Source of the DNA: Epinephelus fuscoguttatus
Taxonomy: Eukaryota; Chordata; Actinopteri; Perciformes; Serranidae
Direction: 5' to 3'
Length of the DNA stretch: 64,000 nucleotides
Assembly: GCF_011397635.1 (NCBI RefSeq)
Contig: NC_064762.1
Location: 24,702,979 to 24,766,978, forward strand
Below the pieces are notes generated by a model. The model made no database searches. It saw only the letters and a list, made by a program, of their open reading frames with translations, and was not told the DNA's origin. This document shows positions 38,934-49,123 of this stretch, in pieces; position 1 is the stretch's first letter, and each line of letters opens with the position of its first letter. The position numbers and the translations under genes were made by a program.

Positions 38934-39795
38934 AATATTATAATTTATATTCATTATCTGTAATTATCATTATGAGTCTGTCATTTTTTGCAACATGAAT
39001 TACAAAAGGACTTGTTACAACTTACTTCAACTACTATTTTTCACCTTACCTCAGCTACTGGGTCCTTGTATACTTGTACCACCTTATTCTCTTCTACTTG
39101 TTTTTCTCTTGCTGATGTTCTGACCTCTCCTTAAAAATAACATACCTTAAACATACTACATATACATAGGTGTAATAGTATGGTTGAAAGATGTTGCATG
39201 AATTGGATGTTGCTGAAACTAAGCAGTCAATTTTACCTACCAGTGTTTTCTTTGTTTTGTAGAACACGCCCCCCACCACCAGTTGATGGTGGGGGATTAG
39301 GGCAGTCAACTCTTGTTGGTATGGCATCATCTGTCACATGTTTTCTCTGTTGCTGCCAAATGAAATCTCATTAGGACTCTTGTGTAGAATTATTCATTGC
39401 ACCATAGATAACTGCATTGGGTACGTCACAGCTGGACCCACGGAGAGAATTTCCTACTCATTCCTGTAAAATCCTTATTAAAACATTTTGTTTTCTCAAT
39501 CCAAGCCAATCAGGTCCAAAGTGAATCATTAGTTATTATTTTTTTTTATTGCTCAGATTTAAATGTCTTATGTTCTCCCACAATTCACCTAAAGCTGATT
39601 GGCTTGGTTCCAGTGTGATGCACCCAGTGCAGGTCATTATTCCCTCTCTCTCATGGATGACTGTAGAATATGGAGATTTGTGTGAACTGTAGAATTCATG
39701 GAAAACTGATTAAGTAAAGAGGCAGTATGGCTGTACCGTTTGGTCAGTCATGCAAGGTTCAAAGTGAGCCTCACAAACTTCATTTCTTTAGCCTT

Positions 39796-39831
39796 GTAAA
39801 GCACTTTGTGCTACATTTATGTATGAAAAGT

Positions 39832-39864
<33 letters not shown>
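39796..39864 (+). repeat. LINE 3' tail with (TTGA)n end
   Basis: TTGTAAAGCACTTTGTG and AAAGTGCTTTATAAATAAAG followed by (ATTG)n. This is the 3' end pattern of L2-like fish non-LTR elements; no coding portion remains upstream. Confidence 0.6.
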
Positions 39865-39939
39865 ATGTGCAATCAGTATCATGGACCTTGCAATCCAGCA
39901 CACAGCACTTTAGAATAATTCAGGTTTGCAGTCAGCACT

Positions 39940-40531
39940 TTATAATAATAATACATTTAATTTGTTAAGCGCTTTTACAGGTGTTCAAAGACACTTTACA
40001 ATGATAAAAATTACAAATGCATCAAAAGTCATAAAAACAAAATAAAAGAAACTCTAAGACAGCATTAAAACTAGACACACATAATCAAACATTAAAAGCT
40101 AATTCAAAAAGGTAGGTTCTGATGTTGGTTTTGAAGGTTTGGAGGTCAGTGCAGTCTCTGATGGATTTGGGGAGTGAGTTCCAGAGGGAGGGGGCAGTGA
40201 CGGAAAAGGCTCTGTCCCCCCAGGTTCGGTGCTTGGTCCGTGTAGGTGGGGAGAGGAGATTACCTTCAGTTGAGCGGAGGTTGCGGAAGGGAGGAGGATT
40301 TTGAACTGTATACAGTGTGTGATGGGGAGCCAGTGCAGGTTTTGGAGTACGGGGGTGATGTGGTTTCGGGAGCGGGTGTGGGTGAGCAGGCGGGCGGCGG
40401 AGTTCTGGATGTATGTTAGATGAATGCATGGATGAGGGTTTCAGCAGCAGAGAAGGTAAGTGAGGGGCGGAGACGGGCGATGTTCTTGAGGTGGAAGAAG
40501 GCAGTCCTGGTGATGTTATCTCCTCATGCAA
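39940..40531 (-). mobile_element. L2-like non-LTR retrotransposon, 3' end fragment
   Basis: A minus-strand frame (40085-40531) ends in GDRAFSVTAPSLWNSLPKSI followed by LQTFKTNIRTYLFELAF, the conserved C-terminus of vertebrate L2/CR1-group reverse transcriptase proteins. The 3' tail follows, with GTAAAGTGTCTTTGAACACC, AAGCGCTTAACAAATTAAAT and a TATTATTATT end (39940-40080). Everything 5' of this, including the catalytic domain, is absent, as expected for 5'-truncated insertion. Upstream residues in the frame are proline/serine-rich and probably shifted. Confidence 0.75.
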
Positions 40532-40779
40532 TGTAATCTATCTTTCTTGTTTCTTTTTACTGACTTCAGAGGCCCATTACTGTGTCTCTGTATCACCTAG
40601 AGTGTTTCTGACACTTTCACAAGAAACTTTAGGGAGTTTTCTTTCTGGCAAGACCTCATGCATGCATGTAGTCAGAGCAGTTCAGATGCTACAGTCATTT
40701 TAATTTGGGTATGTCATTTTAGGCGTTTTTGCTACAGAATGGGGGTGGAGTGCAAGAGGCTAGTACAGCCTAACTATCA

Positions 40780-40783
<4 letters not shown>

Positions 40784-40810
<27 letters not shown>
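40784..40810. repeat. (TTA)n microsatellite
   Basis: Nine TTA/ATT units. Confidence 0.9.
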
Positions 40811-41838
40811 GGTGGGAAATTATAACAGAGGAATATATTTGCCGTTTTAAAATCAAGAACACTTTCGTGTTTTGTGTGTATACAGGACGTTATTGAATCA
40901 GGGAATCAGTTTGGACACCACGAAAAAGGATCCTAATTGACTTTACATTGGCATTGTTTCCGTGGTACCGGCACGTAATTTCAACCCATTACGTGCTGCC
41001 ACCACAGAATGCGGTGTTAAGAGGTCGTGGTCATTTCATGTATTTCTGTGAGATCAGGTTGATTCGGCTCCGTCCACAAAACATGTCATCCCTGTTTGAA
41101 TACAAAAAGAGTCTATAGACCAGTTTTAAGTTTCATCACAGCAGTTGTGCTGTGGCTGACAAACAGTGGACACTGGAGAGAAACAGCTAAGATAACATTG
41201 TGCCAATGGGTGTCAGAACAGGAAAAATATATCCTTCATTTTTATAGAAAACCGTTGCAGAGGACAGCGTTTGTAGCTAAACGAAGACCTTTATGGTTGC
41301 AAGAAACTGGAGCAAACAAAAAATCTATATTAATTCATAGAGCCCTACAGTTACAGCATGAAATGATATTTAGGTCAATATTTGAGAGGGACCCAACTGC
41401 AGTCAAGATGGCCGACTAGGGCGCCGCCATATATCTAGTCTATACCGGAAAGTTGGAAAGTCCCAAGCGTAAGTTTCTTCTTCGTGTAATTTTTTGCTTA
41501 TTCCACGGCCATACTGATTAGCGGGTTGTGTTCAGAGAACGAGAGAACGGTAAGAAAAATAGTCTTTTAATTATCATCCAACGAGTGTGGTATGGTTTCT
41601 AAGATGTAATTCGTGCTATTTACAAATGCGATGCATCGAAGAATTAGAGCGTCATGTCTCGTGAAGACTGTTTCTCCGCTTGACTTGATGGTCTGGGCTA
41701 ATGTTAGCTTAGCCAAAGAAAGTACGCTAATGGATTTGGCAAAGTCGTATGGCAATTTTTTCAGCGTTTTTGGTGTGTGTATTACCCTATACACACACGC
41801 GCGCATATTTATTTCTTACATGTATATGTATGTGTGTG

Positions 41839-41845
<7 letters not shown>

Positions 41846-41881
<36 letters not shown>
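41846..41881. repeat. (TA)n microsatellite
   Basis: About 18 TA units, with further TA-rich text to 41930. Confidence 0.95.
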
Positions 41882-41886
<5 letters not shown>

Positions 41887-42129
41887 ACGGTAAGATATAT
41901 AACAGTATATATACTGTATATATATATATATAGTTCGTGTGATCCTGGTCACATTATTATTACCATCAAGGAACATATCTGTTGCGCGCCCATAGAACTG
42001 TTGGCTGTTGGACTCAGGCCGTGTTATTTGCCAAAGGAGTTTTCACATGCCATTATTATGACTGTGTACATCCCTCCTCATCCTCATCCATCCTTCAATC
42101 ATGTCACCATGGCAACGACACTTTGGTTT

Positions 42130-42330
42130 TTTTTTTACACTAGTATGTGTGCCACTGCTGTATATATTGTTGCATATATTCTATTGTATTGTACATATTG
42201 TTGTACATTTTATATTTCTATATGTTATATATTATACTACAGTCTTTGTTGAATAGGAGCAACTGTAACACTAACAATTTCCCCCCGGGGATCAGTAAAG
42301 TATTTCTGATTCTGATTCTGATTCTGATAT
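42130..42330 (+). repeat. LINE 3' UTR with (GATTCT)n tail
   Basis: An AT-rich segment is followed by CCCCCCGGGGATCAGTAAAG and TATTTCTGATTCTGATTCTG, a standard 3' end of one group of fish non-LTR elements. Its tail lies only about 20 bp before the acceptor of the zinc-finger exon. Confidence 0.65.
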
Positions 42331-42345
42331 ATTCTTTTCTTCCAG

Positions 42346-42505
42346 ATGCACCCTTCTATAATTGAAAAAGGCGACAGGCTGAAGTGCACAACCGTGTCGC
42401 CATCTGTGTTTGCGTGTCCTCTCTGCCTCAGATTCACTACCAAAAACAAAAGTGTCATCCAGAGGCACTTGGCGAATCATGAGGCAAATGCAGTGCATTT
42501 CAAGG
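42346..42505 (+). CDS. Orphan exon encoding one C2H2-type zinc finger
   Basis: After a good polypyrimidine tract and CAG (42343-42345), 160 nt read from ATG with FACPLCLRFTTKNKSVIQRH and LANHEANAVHFKG. This is a C-X2-C...H-X3-H finger with a 17-residue gap between Cys and His pairs minus the usual spacing. The exon ends at AAGG|GTATGT. No partner exon was recognised on either side. It may be the first coding exon of a transposon-borne or captured gene whose remaining exons are lost or unrecognised. The product name is not known to me. Confidence 0.45.
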
Positions 42506-42559
42506 GTATGTTCATCAAAACATCAAAAAAAAAAAAATCTGTGCACACCTGAGTGTGTG

Positions 42560-42690
42560 ACAGGTGCGTCGGAGGAAAATTCAACTCGAAGAACAATTAG
42601 GGAGACTCCCGCACACTGTCTCGCTTTGTCTTGATTTATTGAATAAACGACGTTTCAGTCTGAACGACCTTCATCAGGTATACTTGCAGC
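42560..42690 (-). repeat. Penelope-like element terminal sequence
   Basis: On the minus strand: CCTGATGAAGGTCGTTCAGA, CTGAAACGTCGTTTATTCAA, TAAATCAAGACAAAGCGAGA, CAGTGTGCGGGAGTCTCC. The 'DEGR...ETSF' text is commonly found at ends of fish Penelope-like elements. No coding portion is attached here. Confidence 0.5.
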
Positions 42691-43541
42691 CTGTAAACAT
42701 TTCTACACATGTGCACGACTTAATGTAGCACTGTTATGTCTGTTGTATAACTCTACTTCCCTACCTCGTGCAATACTGTATGTTTACACTGTTTTTTTAT
42801 CTCTATGCAATATTTATTCCACTGTGTATCGCACTGTAAAATCTCGCTGCTAATATTCTGTGCAATCCGTAAATGTAAACATAGTTTACATTGCTTACAT
42901 ATTAGTATGTACATTGCTTAGTATTTTTATTCTTAATGTTACACACCATGTGTGTATTGTACAACTCTGTACACAGTTATCCTGCACATATATCCATATC
43001 TCTCCCATATATATGTACAAATGAAAGGTGTATATACTGTAAGTAGTCTTGTGTGTATAGCCCTGCCCATTTAATACTTAATATTTTATATTTTATATTT
43101 GTTATATTTGTATATCTTTGATTCTGATATGTATATACAAATGTTCTGATTTTTAGCTTAATTTTATAAGTATCCTACTGTCACTTTCTCCTTCCTATCT
43201 GTACAGCTTGAGCTGCTGTGACATGATTGAACTCAGTAAAGATGTTGTTTACAAAAGAGAACTCCAAGTGAAGTTATTATTGCCAGTATGATAGTGTAAT
43301 ATTGTGTTTTATTGGATTCCAGAAATAAAATAGAATTAACAGAAGACTGACAATAGGAAAATATAATTATTGCATTCATTTAATAGCTAAACTGGATAAT
43401 GAACACATCTCTAGACCCAGGAAATACCTGTTCTGTTGCAGTAACAAATGTCTGGTGCCATTGTGTTGCCCATGATGTCCCGCTCATCCCTGAAGATCCC
43501 TGGTGGATGAAAATACAACCAGCAGGATTGAAGTCATTTCT

Positions 43542-44270
43542 CTAAGCTGCTGTTCTGTGCCTTTGAACAAAGCGGGGTGTGGGAGCTGTGTCTGCACAGT
43601 GTTTGAATGATATTTGTAGCAGAGGCAGATTAATACACCATGAATCTACAACAATTTTCCTTCCTCCCCAGCAGACTGCAGCATAAAACAACACACTTGC
43701 CACCACAGACTGATAAAACATCTGCAGCATCTTACTACAGATGTCAAGAGATCTGAGCTTCCTTAAGAAAAAGAGGTGGCTCTGCCCCTTTTTGTAGAGA
43801 GCGTCTATGTGTAGGGACCAGTCCAAATTATTATCCAGGTGTACACCTAGATACTTATGACTTGGCACCACCTTGATGTCCATCCCACAGGTATTCACTG
43901 GCTGAAGAGGGGGCTTGGACCCGCAGAAATCTATAATCATTTCCTTGATCTTTGAGGTGTTCAGTAGGAGACAGTTCTTGTGACTCCAGTCACTGAAGGC
44001 TTTTATCAGTTCCCTGTATTCAGATTCCTGCCCATTCCTGATACATGCCACAATAGCAGTGTCGTCCGAGTATTTCTGGATGTGGCAGGACTCAGAATTG
44101 TATCTGAAGTCTGCTGTGTACAGTGTGAACAGGAATGGAGCCAGGACAGTCTCCTGTGGAGCCCCCGTGCTGCTCATTAATGTCCCAGAAGCACAGTTCC
44201 CCAACCTGACATACTGTGTGCTTCCTCTCAGGTAATCTGTGATCCAGGAGATAAAGGAAGGATCATATGA
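43542..44270 (-). mobile_element. Non-LTR retrotransposon reverse transcriptase fragment (YSDD box)
   Basis: The minus-strand frame reads through RT motifs: a TDYLRGSTQYVRLG lead-in, the PQ(G)-type motif as GAPQETVLAPFLFTLYTADF (normally Gly, here Glu), the catalytic box CHIQKYSDDTAIVACI, and the thumb-region text VPSHKYLGVHLDNNLDW, ending in AAVCWGG. Both ends of the protein are missing, and the last 45 residues after CWGG look frame-shifted. It belongs to the jockey/Rex/L2-like assemblage; I cannot fix the clade by eye. Non-functional. Confidence 0.8.
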
Positions 44271-44548
44271 TTAATGCATAATGTCTGGGCAGTACAACCC
44301 TTACACTGTACCACCAATGATTTACAGTGCCTTCTTTTTTACTGTTAACATAAATTAATATTAACCATATGCTAATGTGAAAGTAAGTATGACATTTGTT
44401 GTGACCATGTGTGCATGTTGCAACTGCAGCCTAATCTGAAAATGCTGTTTATTTGGTTGTGTAAATTCTCATTTTTTATTAATTCTCAGTTTATTTAATC
44501 TGAGAATTCAGTTTATTTAACTTTAGTTATTCTTCAGTCCTATTGTGA

Positions 44549-44550
<2 letters not shown>

Positions 44551-44601
<51 letters not shown>
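44551..44601. repeat. (GT)n microsatellite
   Basis: About 25 uninterrupted GT units. Confidence 0.97.
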
Positions 44602-44602
<1 letters not shown>

Positions 44603-45831
44603 CCACCACCACACAAACATAATATTTACATTCGTATTCATAACGTAATATTAAAGTTAAATCCATGAAACGTTAGCATTATAACTTAGCGATATTATTG
44701 TAGGCTTTTAACCAACTTCTGAGTTTTACAGTAGCCTATAAAGTTGTGGCGAGACAATTAACTAGTCACAAATACCGTTACGATAAACATGTAACTGCAC
44801 AAAATGCATAAAATTATGTTATGTGTAAACGTACGTGTTTTTTAAGCTTTTATTTTTGTTTTAGCTCGGTCATATTTCCGGGATCGAGCGGCGATTAACC
44901 AACTTCCGGTTGTGACTTCCAGCATGGATTGGATGTATGGCGGCACCTTGTCGGCCATCTTGACTGCAGCAAGGTACTCTTGGGCAATATTTACATACAC
45001 CTAGTGGCGGCAGTATTTATTGTGGAAGTAACATTAGACAACATTCTTCAGCTACCTAGCTAACGTTAACGCTGTCTGCTTATTAACTCCTTGATCTTCA
45101 TAGACCATAGTAACTTTCACCACTGCTCATTTTAGAAAGGACACCACAAGAAAATGTGTTCTTAGTTTAGATTATCAAACATACAGTGGATCATAATGTT
45201 TGTTTCTAGCTGTCAGCAATCAGCCATAGTTTGTGCGCTAACCACGTTAGCTACATCGCTAATGTTAGCAAGCCTTTCATTTTCCCTGCCTAGATGCAGA
45301 TGGGAATGATCTAAACACACATTATAGGCTATACGTTAGGATAAACTAGGAACGTGTTTTCTTGTGGTGTTCTTTTTTAAAGTGAGCAGTGGTAAAGTTA
45401 ATGTACTTTGTTATGGTCACAGTGTTTATAAGCAGACACCATTAGCTAGTCAGTGTGCTAGCATGTTGATAAGTTGTACTTACATATTAAGTTGTATTAT
45501 ATGGGGATGTCTCCAACACTATTGAGTAAAGACAATAAGCTGAATTCGTGCTTGACAAATGTGAGTTTTTACAATTCTTATGATTTATTTTTTTGTCACG
45601 TCAGTAATTCAGTTCATGTCAGTCTGACACACACTCTGAGCAATGAGCAGCAGTGATTATTATTACTATTTTTTCTACTACACATAGATCAATTGGTTGA
45701 GAAATATAAATGTCATGGTGCTTTTTACATTCAGCAACCAGTTTGGCTCCGGCCACAAAATATGTCATTGTTGTTGACCAACACAATAAATGTCTATACC
45801 TGAATGGAAAAATATCCTCACAGGCAAAACT

Positions 45832-46364
45832 CCTTAAAGGTCCAGCATTTAGGATTATAGGGCAGAATATATATAATATATAGGGGAAAATATATAATAT
45901 ATAATAGTAAAAATATAATAATCATAACAGGTTTTCATCAATGTATAATCACCTGAAAATCTGAATTATTGTGTTTTCATTACCATAGAGTGAGCCGTTT
46001 ATATCTACATTCAGAACAGGTCCTCTCTCACAGAGTCTGCCATGTTGTTTCTGTAGTAGCAGTAGCCCGGAACAGACAAACCAAACACGGCTCCTGATGT
46101 GGCCATTTGTGTCTTCACGACAGTCATCGCAGTTGGCTCATACATGCCTGGCACACTGGAGAAGTTGAAGTTCTGTACCTTAACTGTGAGATGCCACTAA
46201 ATCCAGCACACAGGAGCTTTAATTCAAAATTAGGTAAATGAATAAAGAATGGACTGTATAAAATAATGGAGGTAGCTACTGTGATGTTTGACTGCCATTT
46301 TAAAACCTTCAGGTTGGTATTCCGGCCATTGCCATCTTGGTGTTTTGGAGCCAAAAGTGACCAT
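45832..46364 (+). repeat. Dispersed repeat, copy 2, with MITE terminal repeat preserved
   Basis: 45878-46364 is the near-identical partner of 28019-28506. Here the left unit keeps its start, TTAAAGGTCCAGCATTTAGG (from about 45834), which is an imperfect inverse of its right end near 46196-46222 (ACTAAATCCAGCACACAGGA). This marks a roughly 390-bp MITE. The right unit (46230-46364 and on to about 46540) belongs to the GCCATCTTGG-bearing repeat family. Confidence 0.8.
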
Positions 46365-47015
46365 ATTTAAACAAGTGGCATGATCAGTGACGAAGGGAGG
46401 GTTGGATTTGACTCATAGACTGTAGCGGTGCCTCGCAGACAGCCGATCACTCAAACCAGTCACACCCTCAACTGTAAGTACGTTTAAGCTTTAATAAAAT
46501 GTAAACAGGTGAGTTATATAAAAAAAAATCACCCCAGTACAGTTGTCATGAATGTTAAAAGTAGCTATTAAGAGCAAAGAACTGCAGTTTTTGGGACATC
46601 TGTGTTTTTATTCCTAGAGGTTGCTGCTTGGTGTAAATCTGTGACGGAGCTGCTCCATCACACTGATTGGTCACACTGTTTCAGTAGCAAGACCAAGTAC
46701 ACGTATTCTCACAAGTGTTACATTTACTAACGTGTTGAAATTTGTTGCATGTTCGCCGCCCCAGTGAGTTTGTTTGGCAAAACAAGGGCGTAACATTTTC
46801 CTCTGTTAAATGGTGTTCTTGTGCACTTTCATGGTCACATGAACTGCAAAATTGTTTCTTCTTTGTAAGATTAATTTTAAGATAAATACACCATCCAAAT
46901 ATTTTTAGGAATCTAAAAAAGAACCACTCTACAAAAGGTATCATCAGAAAAACACACTTAAAGTTTTCACATTAAAAAAACACTGTTGCAAAATCACACA
47001 TAAGTCTCTTTGAAT

Positions 47016-47021
47016 TTTATT
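47016..47021 (-). terminator. Candidate polyA signal for the 606-aa gene
   Basis: AATAAA on the minus strand, 282 bp beyond the stop codon of the 47303-49123 gene. It is the only good signal seen in that interval. Confidence 0.5.
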
Positions 47022-47090
47022 CACAAAAGCTTTGACCAATTGGCTTTTGTAAGAGATCGGGAAAACCGGAGTACCCGGAGAAAACCCGTA

Positions 47091-47139
47091 CTACCTAAGT
47101 AGGCAACACAAAGAGTTTGTGTGTTGCCTACTTAGGTAG
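47091..47139. repeat. Perfect 20-bp inverted repeat (hairpin)
   Basis: CTACCTAAGTAGGCAACACA at 47091-47110 and its exact reverse complement at 47120-47139 enclose a 9-base loop. It would lie in the 3'UTR of the 606-aa gene. The adjoining text (CCGGAGTACCCGGAGAAAAC, 47067-47086) resembles a fish repeat, so it may be repeat-derived. Confidence 0.7.
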
Positions 47140-47302
47140 ACAGCAGACAAACTCACAAAGGCTCAGGACCGGAAATCAAACCCTCGCCTGTGAGTTTGCG
47201 TTGTTGACTGCTAAGGTCGTCCTGAGAGCTCAAGTCCTGCCCCACATCCAGGTTATGTCCGGGTCACCCGGAGGTAACCTGAATGGGAGGCAGGATCTTG
47301 AT

Positions 47303-49123
47303 TTAACGGGGACTGACTCTTCGTCTGAACGGGGCAGTAAATGGCTTGGATATAACTCTGCCCACACATGAGAAGAACCTGCAAATGGTGTTACGCTTCT
47401 TTGGTGGATCTTTAAGGTGACGTTTGAAGGCGTTTGCAATGTGGTCATAAACTTCTGGGTCCTCTTCAGTCATTGCAGCCAGCACTCTTTCTGGATTCCC
47501 CCAGCTTTTGCACAGTTGTTTGAATATAGCTTTGTCGAGGCATTTAAGAGTTTCCGTGTTGATTTCGAAATCCTCTTCTTTGACTTTGGCCCATGTTCTT
47601 TCAAGCACGCAGTCAACGATGATAGTTGGCTTTTTGCGTAGAGTGCTCACCTCTTGTTTCTTTAAGGTTCGCGAAACGAGCTTCTCGACAAGTACTCTGA
47701 AGCTTGCTGGAGCTTGTACAGGTGTTGTTTCCTGCACAGGTGCTGGATCCTCCACAGTTGCGGTAGGTGTTGAATCCTTCAGAGGTTCAAAGTTTGTCCC
47801 CTCAATAACGAAGTCTATGTGTGTTTCAGTTAACACAATTGCAGACTCCTTCAAAGCCAGTGTCACCCTTTCACATTGGATGCCAGCCTGACTGGTCAGC
47901 CACCATCTCAGAAGCCCGTGGAAACACCACAGTTTGTCATTAATGACTTTATGGATATCATTATGTGGCGAGGACCCCTCCCTTGCAAATGCTGCTGGAT
48001 GATTCTCAGAAAACAGTCCATCTGAAATGTAACTGTAGAGGATATCATTAAGTTCTCCTGAGAATGCCAGGACTTTACCGTCGATGATGTCCTGTAAACT
48101 AGGACACACAGAATCCACAGCATGTCCACCTTGATTATTCTCACCGCCCTCAAGCAGGGAGTCAATATCATCAGCAAAGCACTGCAAACATTCTGGGGAG
48201 ATTGCAGCCCTTAGCTGTCTTACAATATGACATAGCGACAGCTTGGCAAACTGTTTGGCAAAAAAGGTTTTTAACTTGCCAGTCACTTCCCTCATGTGCT
48301 TTGGAGCATACCGTTGTGGATTTACAGTTGCCCGTCGACGAAACATTCTGATGTAATTTCTAACACCTTCACTCTCCTGAGTGGTGTTAGAAAGCAGCAG
48401 GTCACAGTCACACCTGGGAATATCATTGATGAAAGGGACTGCAATGTTGCTTAACTCGTTGGTTAATACGTCCTGGACATTGTTGGGTGTTTGAGTCCCA
48501 TTGCTCTCCTCTGGTCCTTTCACAATGTTCCCATTGGTTCCTGCTGTCTTAGATCTTGTTCCTGACTGATCTGACTTGTCTTCTGCTTCAGTGATGTGGA
48601 TGAAGCTGTCCAGGGTGTTGCCTTGATTATGTGAGCTCGGCGTCATCTCGTCCTCCAACTCTTTTGTCATAGTGCAGATAAGCCTGACCATGACATCAAT
48701 TCGGTGAGGTGGGGTGATATGTGCAATAGACACCGGCATCACAGTGTCCCTGCTGGCGGAGAGGAGAGAGTTCACAATTTGGGTGACCTCTTTGGACAAT
48801 AATCTGGACAGGTATTTAGAGCTCCTGCCAGTGCCCAAATAGTCACGAAAACTCTCACGGATGGTGTTTTGGAGATTAGGCCTGACATGCGTGTCATGTG
48901 TGTCTATATCCACACATGTCAGATCTTCCAAAATGGATCTTGACACCCGTGCTACAAGATCCAAAATCATCTCTGCCAGCATAACTTTTGTCGGGTTATC
49001 AGCTTCGTCACTGTGTAACAGTTTCAACTGACTAGCTGATAACCGATTGTTGAATCTCTCCATCAAATAATGGAAGTTATTCACAACAGTCCGTTGGATC
49101 TCCTGTCTCTGTGAACTTTCCAT
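47303..49123 (-). CDS. Intact single-exon gene, 606-aa uncharacterised fish protein
   Basis: A continuous frame runs from ATG (49121-49123) to the stop at 47303-47305, unusual length for this AT-rich DNA. I recall similar uncharacterised proteins from other fishes but no function. Likely helical blocks are 1-125 (FNNRLSASQLKLLHSDEAD), 275-330 (KTFFAKQFAKLSLCHIVRQL, then DDIDSLLEGGE), 345-425 (GKVLAFSGELNDILYSYISD; DKLWCFHGLLRWWLTSQAGI; CERVTLAL) and 475-572 (VEKLVSRTLKK; ERTWAKVKEEDFEINTETLK; KSWGNPERVLAAM). They are joined by disordered Ser/Thr/Gly-rich (165-225) and Pro/Thr-rich (445-475) linkers. The last 30 residues are basic and Cys/Phe-containing (CRFFSCVGRVISKPFTAPFR), perhaps membrane- or nucleic-acid-binding. 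No signal peptide, transmembrane run or enzyme motif is visible. No transposase or RT signature was found. A CRE lies upstream. Confidence 0.75.
   Translation of the reverse strand: MESSQRQEIQRTVVNNFHYLMERFNNRLSASQLKLLHSDEADNPTKVMLAEMILDLVARVSRSILEDLTCVDIDTHDTHVRPNLQNTIRESFRDYLGTGRSSKYLSRLLSKEVTQIVNSLLSASRDTVMPVSIAHITPPHRIDVMVRLICTMTKELEDEMTPSSHNQGNTLDSFIHITEAEDKSDQSGTRSKTAGTNGNIVKGPEESNGTQTPNNVQDVLTNELSNIAVPFINDIPRCDCDLLLSNTTQESEGVRNYIRMFRRRATVNPQRYAPKHMREVTGKLKTFFAKQFAKLSLCHIVRQLRAAISPECLQCFADDIDSLLEGGENNQGGHAVDSVCPSLQDIIDGKVLAFSGELNDILYSYISDGLFSENHPAAFAREGSSPHNDIHKVINDKLWCFHGLLRWWLTSQAGIQCERVTLALKESAIVLTETHIDFVIEGTNFEPLKDSTPTATVEDPAPVQETTPVQAPASFRVLVEKLVSRTLKKQEVSTLRKKPTIIVDCVLERTWAKVKEEDFEINTETLKCLDKAIFKQLCKSWGNPERVLAAMTEEDPEVYDHIANAFKRHLKDPPKKRNTICRFFSCVGRVISKPFTAPFRRRVSPR

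Larger units (their letters stand above)
33755..39371 (-). mobile_element. P-element / THAP9-like transposase, intron-containing, probably degraded
   Basis: Several minus-strand exons with usable splice sites together resemble the P-element transposase family. They are 37753-38006 (PNAYRTLRKHFILPSPSTLQ), 37264-37485 (SLVFDEMAIKKHLDL, KWKQ), 35758-35896, 35466-35660 (VVCDQSSSN, IFDVPHLVKSVCNNL), 35172-35343 (EMFYELDTQNSIRMAPKITA), about 34850-34958 (ATADFFVEMNRLFDMLNSR) and 33755-34325 (SSGWLIRQVKV). The Asp residues of FDEM and CDQ fit the family's catalytic acids. A coiled-coil-like segment (38505-38680) and a proline-rich linker (39249-39371) lie further 5'. No N-terminal THAP zinc finger was seen. 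The 3' part changes frame near 34030, so function is doubtful. The Cav1 fragment ends about 20 bp from the 3' end. Confidence 0.75.
41397..44969. mobile_element. 3.57-kb interval bounded by promoter-like inverted repeats
   Basis: CTGCAGTCAAGATGGCCGAC at 41397-41416 is exactly inverted at 44950-44969. The similarity continues inwards: GGCGCCGCCATATATC against GGTGCCGCCATACATCC, then a CCGGAA(A)GTTGG motif. AAGATGGC and GCCGCCAT are YY1-like, and CCGGAAGT is ETS-like. The interior holds a candidate splice donor (GCGTAAGTTT near 41468), a LINE 3' tail, a zinc-finger exon (42346-42505), a Penelope-like terminal sequence and a LINE reverse transcriptase fragment. No clear target-site duplication was seen. 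It could be a DNA element with promoter-bearing ends, or two independent opposed copies of one repeat. Confidence 0.5.

Noticed and set aside
41096..41419. 107-codon plus-strand frame before the inverted-repeat element
   Set aside because: Starts at TTG rather than ATG, has no recognisable domain, and runs into the repeat end. It may be part of an unidentified repeat.
41749..42252. 167-codon Tyr/Ile-rich plus-strand frame
   Set aside because: Created by the (TA)n microsatellite and AT-rich LINE 3' UTR; not a protein.
47508..47891. 127-codon plus-strand frame
   Set aside because: Antisense shadow of the 606-aa gene.
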